This document shows positions 13,301 to 21,391 of a DNA stretch of 64,000 nucleotides, piece by piece. The translations under genes and the position numbers were made by a program. This DNA is from Andrena cerasifolii. Its lineage: Eukaryota; Arthropoda; Insecta; Hymenoptera; Andrenidae. Under the pieces are notes generated by a model, which saw nothing but the letters and a program-made list of their open reading frames with translations, made no database searches and was not told the origin of the DNA. Position 1 is the stretch's first letter; each line of letters begins with the position of its first letter. The stretch is taken from assembly GCF_050908995.1 (NCBI RefSeq), contig NC_135123.1, positions 5,208,001 to 5,272,000 on the forward strand, written 5' to 3'.

Positions 13301-13343
13301 AGACGACGTTGATGCCGACGACACGACGGAGCTGATGACCTAG
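4129..13343 (+). CDS. Fur2: Furin-like protease 2, C-terminal cysteine-rich, membrane and tail exons (partial gene)
   Basis: Seven coding exons are joined in phase: 4129-4332, 4897-5145, 8278-8746, 11442-11641, 11709-11990, 12399-12616 and 13236-13343. They encode about 575 residues. The first five exons hold about nine furin-type repeats of the form CxxCxxxCxxCxGxxxxxCxxC. Exon six carries a membrane segment (AIAVAICL-like run) and the last exon a 35-residue cytoplasmic tail ending at TAG. Fur2 and vertebrate PCSK5/6 are subtilisin-like proprotein convertases that cut precursors after basic residues in the late secretory pathway. The catalytic domain and P domain are not in the window and must lie upstream. 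The repeat count and membrane anchor fit Fur2 better than Fur1. Introns 1-4 and 6 carry transposons or minisatellites. Splice limits are inferred. Confidence 0.9.
4333..4896 (+). other. Fur2 intron with a 38-bp tandem repeat
   Basis: This phase-1 intron holds the 38-bp tandem repeat listed separately at 4457-4640. The rest is AT-rich without recognisable features. Confidence 0.7.
4457..4640 (+). repeat. 38-bp minisatellite, about 4.8 copies
   Basis: Units start at 4457, 4495, 4533, 4571 and 4609. The core is CTATAATTATTTGGCTGGGA followed by ATTTTGATTTT. Copies differ at a few positions (GAGGATT against AAGGGTT). Confidence 0.9.
4897..5145 (+). CDS. Fur2: Fur2 exon: two furin repeats
   Basis: The acceptor is TATTTTCAG and the donor is G|GTGCGT, both phase 1. 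The frame gives CVPCEANCASCQDRPDKCTSC and later CAPCHSTCETCNGTSQDQC. There is an NST glycosylation sequon near the start, formed across the previous junction (EN-TENST). Confidence 0.9.
5919..7830 (-). mobile_element. TTAAGGGG-ended DNA transposon with transposase remnant
   Basis: The left end reads TTAAGGGGTAAAACCACTCT and the right end is its near-perfect reverse complement (AGTGGTTTTACCCCTTAA). The element is 1,912 bp. It contains a short minus-strand transposase-like remnant and a GC-richer stretch near 6990-7700. The latter has a small inverted repeat (GTTTATGATGCGG at about 7319 against CCGCATCATAAAC at about 7480). A TTAA target site is possible but the true end could be one or two bases away. 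Two other elements in the window share the TTAAGGGG end (42613 and 62589). Confidence 0.75.
6484..6723 (-). pseudogene. C-terminal remnant of a Mutator-like transposase
   Basis: A 79-residue open frame begins LGMTIGPNCYNFC after a short lead, and contains ERSLSDAAKKAR and, later, GQMYGAGIAD. From memory this arrangement (GMxxGxN...KKAR...EG..YGAG) is the tail of transposases in the insect and cnidarian Mutator-like family. The start codon and the catalytic core are missing, so this is a fossil. Which superfamily it belongs to is an inference; that it is transposon-derived is supported by its position inside paired inverted ends. Confidence 0.5.
8278..8746 (+). CDS. Fur2: Fur2 exon: three furin repeats
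   Basis: The acceptor is AATTTATAG (phase 1) and the donor is CAAGG|GTGAGT (phase 2). It is the longest exon here (469 nt) and contains three repeats, among them CKTCHTSCKTCSGPTEDHC and CVPCLHTCQTCVSRLNC. It joins the next exon to give SSCAQGYYSDRG. Confidence 0.95.
9151..9364. mobile_element. Non-autonomous hAT-type element, 214 bp
   Basis: The ends are CAGGGTTTCCCAAACT and AGTTTGGGAAACCCTG, perfect inverted repeats. The flanks are GTCTACAC (9143-9150) and GTCTACGC (9365-9372), an 8-bp target duplication with one mismatch. The 8-bp duplication and CAGGG end are typical of hAT elements. Confidence 0.9.
10300..10925 (+). repeat. 11-bp minisatellite array, about 55 units
   Basis: The unit ACAACAGTTTG (variants ACAACAGTTTA, AATAACAATTT) repeats with a strict 11-base period. 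The core is GC-richer (GACAACAGTTT) and both edges grade into AATAACAATTT. Two long minus-strand open frames repeating NCCQTVVKLLS arise because 11-bp units repeat every 33 bases without a stop. They are not genes. Confidence 0.95.
11442..11641 (+). CDS. Fur2: Fur2 exon: furin repeats
   Basis: The acceptor is TATGCGCAG (phase 2) and the donor is AAAG|GTAAGG (phase 1). The frame contains CAKCYLSCKTCSGPRRDQC and the first half of a repeat (CQKCHHYCRTCKG) finished by the next exon. The intron that follows is only 67 bp. Confidence 0.95.
11709..11990 (+). CDS. Fur2: Fur2 exon: last furin repeats
   Basis: The acceptor is GCATCGCAG and the donor is ACTG|GTAAGG, both phase 1. The frame contains CKNCHADCRRCTGPGKFSC and ends with a cysteine cluster (VPCCTGNEKGSLTEECCLC) that resembles the last cysteine-rich module before the membrane in Fur2 and PCSK5B. 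Confidence 0.95.
12399..12616 (+). CDS. Fur2: Fur2 exon: juxtamembrane and transmembrane segment
   Basis: The acceptor is AATGCTAG (phase 1) and the donor is CAG|GTATGT (phase 0). It encodes a hydrophilic stalk with NSS and NDS sequons, then a hydrophobic run of about 24 residues including TIAVAICLVSVALFATIFIA, a single membrane anchor. Confidence 0.9.
13236..13343 (+). CDS. Fur2: Fur2 last exon: cytoplasmic tail and stop
   Basis: The acceptor is TGTACACAG (phase 0) and the stop is TAG at 13341-13343. The 35-residue tail contains YTQL, which fits a YxxPhi sorting signal, and an acidic run EPPDDVDADD. Furin-family tails use such motifs for trafficking between the trans-Golgi network and endosomes; that this tail does so is an inference. 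Confidence 0.9.
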   Translation, partial: TMSGRREANKGYTQLAVRVEPPDDVDADDTTELMT

Positions 13344-15080
13344 ATATTCATTTGCCAAACCAGCTACATAACGGGACCCCTCGCCGGAGAAGTTTAATGA
13401 AAGTCGGCCAGTCTCGATCACGATAGATCATGCGTTCGCGTGGGTTTAGAAACTGTGACGATCAGGGCCTGGAACAACTGCGCTCGAATAAAATCCAAGT
13501 GGTCCGAGAAGGAGGAACAAAAAAAAATAGACAAAACAAATATATAAATATACGTTGATGGAGGAGGAACTGGGGGGATAAAGTGTCGGAGGAGAAGAAC
13601 AGACAGAAGAGGACGAAGGAAGAAGAGAATTCGTTCGAAACGTGATAGTAAAGACAATTTTTCTTTTTTTTTTGACGCACTGTACAGGAAAGTGTGACTG
13701 TTGTTCACTTATTGATAGTGCGGTTGCGTGTGCGTCGTGTGAATGGCGGTGAATAACGTGTTTAGGTATACTTCCGTTAACGGTTAGGCGCGTCGCTGAA
13801 TCCTGTCGGGTGCACCAGCACTAGTGTACAACGCCGAATAATATTAATAGGAGTACGGCTAACAAATGAACGAAAAGGGTGACAGACATTCTGAAGTGCC
13901 TGATTTACAACGCCCTCAATAGTGCTCTTTCGTCTGCCCTTTTTTTTATTGCTTTCTACTTGAACATTCGCCTGTACTGTGAAGAAACGCGTGTCGCCAG
14001 CAGGAAGAATTCGTTCAGTCGTTGCTAAATGAAAATTGAAACTAAATAGAAATTCCATATATGTATTAAGTAAACTTGTGTTGCAGGAGCGCAGGTAATT
14101 TTAAACATTTTTGTTGCTTATAAATATCGTTGGACTAGGTGTCTTGTGTTAGGAACAATCTTGATGCTTATAGCAAAGAGCGCGCAGGTCGAAGTCGCCT
14201 TTACCTGTTGATTTCAATTAAGGACCAGGTAATGTACTTACAATTATGCATTACAAAGCGTCGCTGTAAAACGTTTACGATAGTGGCGGTTCGAAAATGA
14301 CGAAGACACGGCGGAAGGGGAGGACAGAAGAAGAACGTAAGAAGCTGAACAGTGAGGGACAAGGAAGGGATAAGAATCAGAGGAGAGGAGGGAATTTTTT
14401 TTTGTATAGGTTCGTTCCCGAATTAACTCGGCGTCCCTGGACGACGAAAGCCATTCTGAGTTTTCTATCAGTCATTCCGTTATTTTCGATCGATCGGCAT
14501 CCAGCTCTGCATCTTTATAACTATCCGTTGTTATTTACTGCATTGTCTATGTATTTGATTTCGTTTAATAATCTATGTATTTCCCGCGTTACTCCTAATT
14601 CATTTGTATTATTCGTTATAACAGTGGGGAAAGAGAGGGAACAGCCATGTTGGTATCACGTGAGAATTGAATTTCGAATAAAAATGAAAATGATGCGATG
14701 AACACACATTTTAAGAGCTATAAACTGCCTGCGCCTACCGTGTGAATATTGAATTTCTCCTCGTGATTTGATATAAAGCTATTATTGTACTTTTATGATG
14801 AACATGATTATAAATATATACATATACATATACACACACATATATATATATATATCTATATACACACACTCAGGCGTTTAAATATATTCTGAGTTCGTGT
14901 TACCATTGAGATATCATTATTAAATTCTCTGATATTTCTACACCTACAATTATTACCTCCGCAAAATGGTATAAGTGGAGACGAGTTCTTATTGTCGTGC
15001 ATCGTGATCATTGTTTCAGGTAAGTGCAAACACTAAGCTTTTTTTATAATAACAAAAAAAAATGCATGCGTATCAGATAT
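13344..15080 (+). other. Fur2: Probable Fur2 3' UTR and flank
   Basis: No convincing open frame follows the stop. Candidate AATAAA signals occur near 13487 and 14679. The stretch ends with dinucleotide TA and CA runs near 14810-14870. The real polyadenylation site cannot be fixed from sequence alone. Confidence 0.4.
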
Positions 15081-16545
15081 ATAAGGGTGTTCAAAAAGTG
15101 ATGGTCACTGCTTTCAGGAGTGAATCTGTAGATCGGTGGAGATTTGTAAAAAAAATGACCGCAAAATTATTTATAAAATTGAAAATTATTGTTAATTTTG
15201 TTTTTACATCTACAGAGGTGTACTTACACTGCGTTCCACATTAGAGCATACTCGTTTCGCGCAGGGATACATTCCCTGATAGCCAGATCTGGGCAGCAGA
15301 ATCTGCCGTCAGAACTGCAGCAGTCTGTGTCCGCATTTGGCTGCGTTCTGATGTGCAGAGCCTGAGGTGCAGTGCCTGATGTCAGATGGACAGCAGATCG
15401 ACAGCAGATCGACAGCAGATTTCGCTGTCTGCTAGGCACAGCAACAGCGCCATCTGTAGGCAATTGCTTGGTAATTCTGGATCTCAGATGGCGCTGTTGC
15501 TGTGCCTAGCAGACGGCGAAATCTGCTGTCGATCTGCTGTCCATCTGACATCAGGCACTGCACCTCAGGCTCTGCACATCAGAACGCAGCCAAATGCGGA
15601 CACAGACTGCTGCAGTTCTGACGTCAGATTCTGCTGCCCAGATCTGGCTATCAGGGTTGTTAATTGGTAGTAAACCGGCAGGGAAAGTGCTACGACCAAA
15701 TGCGAAAGTGCTACGACCAATCGCGTATGTCAGATCCATGGGAGCTGCGCAGATCGGTCGCAAATCGGTAGGGGCGTTGGTACACTCTTATATGGAACGC
15801 AGTGTAGATCAGCGTTGCCCCGATGGGCGGTCCGAGAGCACGAGCATCCATGGCGTTTTCCAAAGCTCGCGTGGAAGGTGGCGCTCGCAACCAATGACGT
15901 TGCTGATTTCATGTCGATTAAATTGATTTGATTTGTGGTTATAGGCTGATTTCAAGTCGTTTGGATTTGTGGTTATGGGTTATATTTATTGATGACTGGG
16001 TAATTTTTTAAACCCCTGCGGGGGTTTCTTTTCCTTCGTAATTTTGTATTGTCATCCAAACTACGCATGCCTGCAAAGTTTCAAGTCTATTGGATAGGTG
16101 GAAGTGGGTTAAAATTGAGTTTCTAGATTTGAACTAAACAAACATATATACATACAAACAAACAAACAGAGGATTGAAGCTAAATAAAAATCGTTTAATA
16201 AGAAACTTTTTGTTAATCAGAGGTGTAAGTGGGACTGTTCAAGTCTGTTCCGTCCAATTATATAATATCATTGTTTAATCATTAGTCAATTCCTGTTTAT
16301 TTTCCCAATTCCGAAAATGTAGAACACTCTGGTCCAAGAGTCCCAGCTATATAAGCCTACGGGTACGAGCCTACTAGAGTTTTCCCCACCCGTTACATGC
16401 CCGCAACTTCATTGGTTTCGAGCGCCCCCTTCCACGCGAGCTTTGGAAAACGCGATAGATGCTCGTGCTCTCGGACCGCCCATAGGGGCAACGCTGACTT
16501 AGATTCACCCTTGAAAGCAGTGACTTTTTTTAACACCCTTGAGTG
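15081..16545. mobile_element. Inverted-repeat element with a second foldback inserted in its left arm
   Basis: The left end (GGGTGTTCAAAAAGTGATGG, then TCACTGCTTTCAGGAGTGAATCT) matches the reverse complement of 16497-16545. The inner part of the right arm (16431-16500) matches 15808-15875, so the left arm is split by about 670 bases. That insert is listed at 15226. The segment 15880-16430 is filler with no coding signal. Confidence 0.65.
15226..15805. mobile_element. Foldback element inserted in a larger element
   Basis: The outer ends are ACACTGCGTTCCA and TGGAACGCAGTGT. Inside are long complementary arms, about 15268-15460 and 15484-15655, rich in CAGATCGACAGCAGATC-type motifs that themselves repeat in tandem. 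The several open frames here are complementary shadows of the arms. Confidence 0.7.
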
Positions 16546-16639
16546 ATTCACAAAATTGATCAAACATTCGTCGAAATTATTCTTTTTCGTCAGTCGAAAC
16601 GTTACAATTGGCAGTAAGATTTAAAAAATGTATTTGAGG

Positions 16640-16830
16640 TATAATTCGAATTATACAGTGTGTTCGGCAACAGGCGTGAAAAACTTTAAAGGGTGATTCT
16701 ATGTGCCAAAATAAATAAAAAATCAAGAACGACGAAATTGCATTTGCGGCTTCGTTTCCTGCAGTATTAACTGTTGAAAATATGCGCATAAAGCGGCTGG
16801 TGCGAGGGACTACTGCTGGCGCGCATTAGC
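16640..16830 (+). repeat. Dispersed repeat with GTTCGGCAACAGG end
   Basis: It begins TGTTCGGCAACAGGCGTGAA and continues with AAAGGGTGATTCTATGTGCC. Related copies are at 28620-28780 (continuing at 29067), in reverse at 30440-30590, and in more distant form at 27786 and 35205. The family is non-coding. Confidence 0.7.
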
Positions 16831-16888
16831 CAAGTCAGGCACGAGGAGCAGTGCCGTAGCCACTTCTAGAAAGACCCACGCGTCTTAA

Positions 16889-17018
16889 GGCTGCCGTTCC
16901 AATCGGCGGTTGGCGACTGCGGCTGGCGACTGCGCCACTAGTGCAAGGGAGAAACAGATACATACTTCTCCCTTACACTACTGGCACAGTCGCCAGCCGC
17001 CCATTGGAGCGGCAGCCT
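16889..17018. mobile_element. Short foldback element
   Basis: Complementary arms: GGCTGCCGTTCCAATCGGCG on the left pairs with CGCCCATTGGAGCGGCAGCC on the right. The inner arms GGGAGAA and TTCTCCC flank a short loop. Confidence 0.75.
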
Positions 17019-17084
17019 TTACACGTGTCGTCGTCATATGTCATCTATTACTAGAGACGCGCGATAGGCAGAATCGTTGGATAC

Positions 17085-17352
17085 CTAAAGCAAAGAGGAG
17101 ATATAATAAGAGGCGTCACTCCGGGCGGTACCTTTGAAGTCCCTACTTGACCTTGGCATTTAAATTGGTTGTCTATTCGAGCGGGATATTCAAATCGACT
17201 AAATGTACCTTACCGCAATTTGCTGATTAGTGCCGAAGTTTACCGCGGTTTACCGATCATTGCCGAATAGGCAATTGGTTGTCTAGTGATTTCCCTAGTT
17301 TATGTCTGTCCTCGTCGAGTGACGCCTCTTATTATATCTCCTCTTTGCCCAA
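17085..17352. mobile_element. Inverted-repeat element, about 265 bp
   Basis: AAAGAGGAGATATAATAAGA at about 17092 is the exact complement of the stretch at about 17327-17347. The pairing continues into GAGTGACGCC / GGCGTCACTC. The interior has two variants of TTGCCGAA-type short repeats. Confidence 0.65.
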
Positions 17353-17618
17353 AGTTCGGGCCGGGCCGGCTCTTTCACTGTGTGAAAAGTCTCCCGAACG
17401 TAATCAATCCCGAATAGAAACACGGACCTCCGACCAGTTGTATGCATGTAGCACAATACTCTATGGATGCCGCCCGCCCGATTTTCATTTTATTTTGGCA
17501 TGTGGAATCACCAGCTTAGGTCGCCTGTTGTCGAACACTCTATATGTGTTCATGTACGTAAGTATGTGTTAAAGCATACGTATGTGTAAAGAACGGTTGA
17601 TAATTTCAACCTCTATTT

Positions 17619-17878
17619 CAGTGATGCCCAACCTATGGGTCGCGAAGTGTTTTCTGGGGGATCGCAACGGTTATTTTTAGTTGAAAATTTTTAGCACTTA
17701 TTTATTTTAATATGGTTACATTGCCATATTCTATTAATAATGTAACACTGATTTTTCATAAATAAAAGGAAACCTTACCTCATATTGAGGGGAGGGGGAG
17801 GGAGGGAGGGGGGGGGGGTCGCAGGTTATTAAATATTATAAAAAGGGATCGTGATTCCAACATGGTTGGGAAGCCCTG
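17619..17878. mobile_element. Non-autonomous hAT-type element, 260 bp
   Basis: The ends are CAGTGATGCCCAACCTATGG and CATGGTTGGGAAGCCCTG. The flanks are CTCTATTT (17611-17618) and CTCTACTT (17879-17886), an 8-bp duplication with one mismatch. A G-run is present near 17790-17818. Confidence 0.85.
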
Positions 17879-18178
17879 CTCTACTTTAAATTTTCGTATC
17901 GAAGTTTTTGACGGAAACTGCTTTGGAGAGTTTGAAATTGTGAATATTCTGAAATCGAAAACGTTAGTGATTTCACAGTGAATGGAATTGTATAAAGAAT
18001 TAAGTTGACAAAATTAAAAGCTCAGAAACGGTTAGTTCGCGGACCTATTATGATTATTAAGACGCTTTTATTTGTTTTTGTAAGTTCTATTAGTCAATGT
18101 GAGTTGAATCTTTCTATACTTATCCTTTCGAGACATTTTGCATAAAGACCTTCTTATGTTAGCGTCTTGCATTTAGGG

Positions 18179-18413
18179 CAGGGCTGACTAACTGGTGGCT
18201 CGCGAGCCACCAAGGGCACCTCCGCCTTGTTGCCACGCTGAACGGCCCCCTCCATACCTACCAGATTCTGACGATCACAGTCGATTCCTCCTTCTTTCCT
18301 TCTCTTTTCGACTGTGATCGTCAGAGTCTGGTAGGTATGGAGGGAGCCGTTCAGCGTGGCAACAAGGCGGAGGTGCCCCCGGTGGCTCGCGAGCCACCAG
18401 TTAGTCAACCCTG
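18179..18413. mobile_element. hAT-type foldback element, 235 bp, perfect 8-bp duplication
   Basis: The element is almost wholly a hairpin. Arms of about 105 bases pair from CAGGGCTGACTAACTGGTGG to its complement at the right end, with a loop near 18290-18305. The flanks are ATTTAGGG at 18171-18178 and 18414-18421, a perfect duplication. The few arm mismatches suggest a young insertion. Confidence 0.92.
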
Positions 18414-18421
18414 ATTTAGGG

Positions 18422-19280
18422 GCATACATCCACTTATAGGTACATTCTTTAATTCAATGGATCAATACTATTGTTCATTATCTACAGAAAAGTACGAGAC
18501 GCTTTTACAAAAAGTTATTTAAGATATTTCCATTTTACGTTCTAGAAAATACCAATTCTATTTCTGTCTAAAATATAGTAGCAAGTAACTCAATAATCAA
18601 CTAATAATTATATTTGAACATTATTCAATAATAATTTGTGTATAGTAAAATTCTTAGCACTCAAGTATTTTTCTGTATAATCTAAATACAAAAAAAAATG
18701 TTTTCAGTCCTCGCGTGTTACTTTATATAATATTTATTCGACTTTGTTGAAGTATCTCTCCTTGGTCTGGTGAAATGTATAATTTTTCGAGTGAGTGGTA
18801 TGCTAACGGAATTGGAATGCGATGAAGAAGGTGATTTATTGATTCTTACTGAAGAAAGGACGCACGCTTCTTTGCGTTCTCCAATGCATGGAAAATCCGT
18901 TGAAACGAGTGAAAAATTGAGGATAACACCGGGAAAGCCATGATTTATTTACGCGTGCACCATGACTCACCGTCTGTTACGTTTTACTGACACTTCGGTC
19001 GTCGTGTCAATTTTTTCGTGCATTAATTATTAATCGATTTTAATAAACAGCAAAGTATTCGATACGACTTTCAAAATTCTGCACAGTCTAGCATGTTAAT
19101 TGTGTTGTGCGTATATGAAAAAATTAATACTGTTGCGTCGATAAATGTAAAACTTTCTGAGTTTCGATTAATAGCGACATAACGGTTTATAGAGCAATAA
19201 AAGATTTACAATTTAATACTCAAATTTCATTTAATCTATACTCATCGATGAAAAAAAGTATGAAACTTTGGAAATGCGTA
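18422..19280. other. Non-coding intergenic sequence
   Basis: AT-rich sequence between repeats, with no recognisable frame or structured repeat. Confidence 0.4.
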
Positions 19281-19509
19281 CCCATACAGCACACTTCGTT
19301 GTTGCAACGTTGCTCCAACGTTGCAGTGCAAGTTTGCAACGTGCACGCAACCTCGCGCCAACGTTGCAGCAACATTCCCATGTTCGCCCCGTGCAATATT
19401 GCACGGCAACGTTGCAGCAACGGTACAGCAATATCGCGCTGCAACCATGCAACATCGCAAGGTTTCGAACGTTTCTGCAACGTTCCTGCAACGAAGTGTG
19501 CTGTATGGG
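19281..19509. mobile_element. Inverted-repeat element with CCCATACAGCACACTTCG ends
   Basis: The ends CCCATACAGCACACTTCGTTG and its reverse complement pair perfectly over about 20 bases. The interior repeats TTGCAACGTTGC-like motifs on both strands, producing many shadow frames. A diverged fragment starting CCCATACAGCACACT lies at 47883. Confidence 0.85.
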
Positions 19510-19760
19510 TGGATGATATCTAGATAAATAAATTATTTTCTCGCCATCAAAAATCACGTAACAGAAGTATGTAGAATCATCTCCGGCAAAATTAAGATTG
19601 CGCTGTGTTTTATATGTACTTAATACATTGCAATCAATGACAAATGAAGCGTCCTTGTAGAAAATACTGTAAGTACAAAGATTCAAATTCTATACTATAA
19701 TATTACCATTGGCGCTTAGAACAATTTCCGACCACTTTTTGTTTTCAATTTTAGCACTTA

Positions 19761-20005
19761 TAGGGTAGATGTCCCATTTACTGTCAGTGTCCCTATTACT
19801 GCCACTTTATTTATTTCACTTTAAAAAAAAACGTAACGTATAAAGAATAGACGTATAAAGAATGTTCTATAATAATAATAAGAACAGTCCCAATTTTATG
19901 ATAAATTCTTTTTTACACTATTCTTTATACGTTGCGTATTTATTAAGTAAAATAAATGAAGTGGCAGTAATAGGGACGCTGGCAGTAATTGGGACATTTA
20001 CCCTA
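19761..20005. mobile_element. TAGGG-ended inverted-repeat element, 245 bp
   Basis: TAGGGTAGATGTCCCATTTACTG pairs with CAGTAATTGGGACATTTACCCTA. Inner arms also pair (CTATTACTGCCACTTTATTT with its complement). It shares TAGGG ends with the elements at 3161, 29408 and 33284. Confidence 0.85.
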
Positions 20006-21391
20006 GTGCTTTCTATAAGGACTCTTCAAATATGAAACAATTCAGTAATTTTAGACAAACGAAGTTTACCTCGGGATGCGAGGATCACCCCACTTACCCG
20101 CAAAGCATCTGATTTCATCGCGTGACAAGCTTGTCAGCACCGGATATTCTTCGCGCAAAAGTTTGCCGATCTGTCCAAAAACTTGTCAAGTGTAATCACA
20201 TCGATCACTTTACTCGAAGGCCCCTGTATTGCTTTCGACAATCTGCCGGAGAAATTGCGACAAAGAGTACCGCGCCGCTATCAGAGGAAGATTGAAAAGA
20301 AAATGGGAATAAATCGTACGAAAATAATGGAGACAAATCGCTCGGAGGCGAAACAAAATGGCGGTGAGGGGTTTACCCCGGGAGTTGCAATCGGCGATCC
20401 ACGTCGGAAGGGGATCGTGATATACGTTACGTTGATACGACCGATCGGGATAACGGAATAGCCGATAAATTCGGTAACGATAATTCGCGTGCCCCTACTT
20501 TCATCAGCTTGGACGCCGTAGTGTAAGCGGATATCGTAAATTCGCGAAGGCAAATCCCTTTTGCGCATGTATCACGGTTTTATCGCGCTATCGCTTTAAT
20601 TGTACCACCTAGGCGATTATACCGCGTCGATCTTTCCCAACTTGCGAAAGGATCAAGCTGATCAGAAAAAAATCCACGAGATTTACGAAAGCAACGCTCA
20701 GCATCGGTGGCGTTAAAACTATAGGCAGGGGCGTTGAATTTGCACAAATGCTGAAATATCGCGGGTAACAGGGCCCTGGGTTGCCCCCGCAGTCGCGACA
20801 AGTGTTTCAAACAAAAATTTCCAATTAACACAGCAAGCTTGCAGAGGGAAAGGGAAGCGATAGAGCAATATTCTCTACTTAAGTTTGATAAATAATTGAT
20901 CACTCTGTATAAAATGCAGAAACCACTAAAATGAGGAATATCTTGCAAGAGGAAAATCGTACGCTTTATTAGCGCCGTATCGAGGGTGAGCGGTTTAAAG
21001 GGACGTGAAACTTGCCACGAAAGGGGGAGGAGGAAGGAAGTGGATGCGATCAAATTGTAAATGGCTTTAAGAAACTCGAAATAAGTAAGGGGCGATAAAA
21101 GCGGCAAACGTTGAAGCTCCTCGCGGCGGAAATTCGCAGTAAAAGAGAGCAGAGTGTTATTGTCCACATCTACGGTAATGCAACCGTTTAAATTCTTCCA
21201 TGGTTGAAAGTACCCTCGGAATACTCGTTTTCGCCGGATGAAATTAAAATTCGTGTGTAGCTTCGCGGCTGTATTTCCATTATGCACATTTTATTTACAT
21301 TAGGGAAACAGGAGAAACGTTACAAATTGGTGCTTAGGATCTTACCAGGAATAACGTACCACCCTGCCGTAGCACGGAGCGATTGAAAACA
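20006..21391. other. Region without a recognised gene; holds a 235-codon open frame on the minus strand
   Basis: The stretch is more GC-rich and less repetitive than its surroundings. The longest frame (20580-21287, minus, 235 codons, starts ATG) has no family I recognise, no signal peptide and no repeat pattern, and is leucine- and arginine-rich. It may be chance, a young gene, or part of an untranslated or regulatory region. A second frame at 20183-20461 (+) contains PRRYQRKIEKKMG and is equally unassigned. Confidence 0.3.
20580..21287 (-). CDS. Unassigned open reading frame, 235 codons
   Basis: It begins MHNGNTAAKLHTNFNFIRRK and ends at a stop at 20580. I do not recognise a domain. Codon-level evidence cannot be computed here, and AT-rich DNA gives frames of this length only rarely, so it is listed at low confidence. 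No splice-consistent neighbours were found. It could equally be a chance frame in non-coding DNA. Confidence 0.2.
   Translation of the reverse strand: MHNGNTAAKLHTNFNFIRRKRVFRGYFQPWKNLNGCITVDVDNNTLLSFTANFRREELQRLPLLSPLTYFEFLKAIYNLIASTSFLLPLSWQVSRPFKPLTLDTALIKRTIFLLQDIPHFSGFCILYRVINYLSNLSREYCSIASLSLCKLAVLIGNFCLKHLSRLRGQPRALLPAIFQHLCKFNAPAYSFNATDAERCFRKSRGFFSDQLDPFASWERSTRYNRLGGTIKAIAR

Noticed and set aside
19231..19686. 151-codon minus-strand frame
   Set aside because: Most of it lies in the CCCATACAGCACAC element, where overlapping frames exist on both strands.
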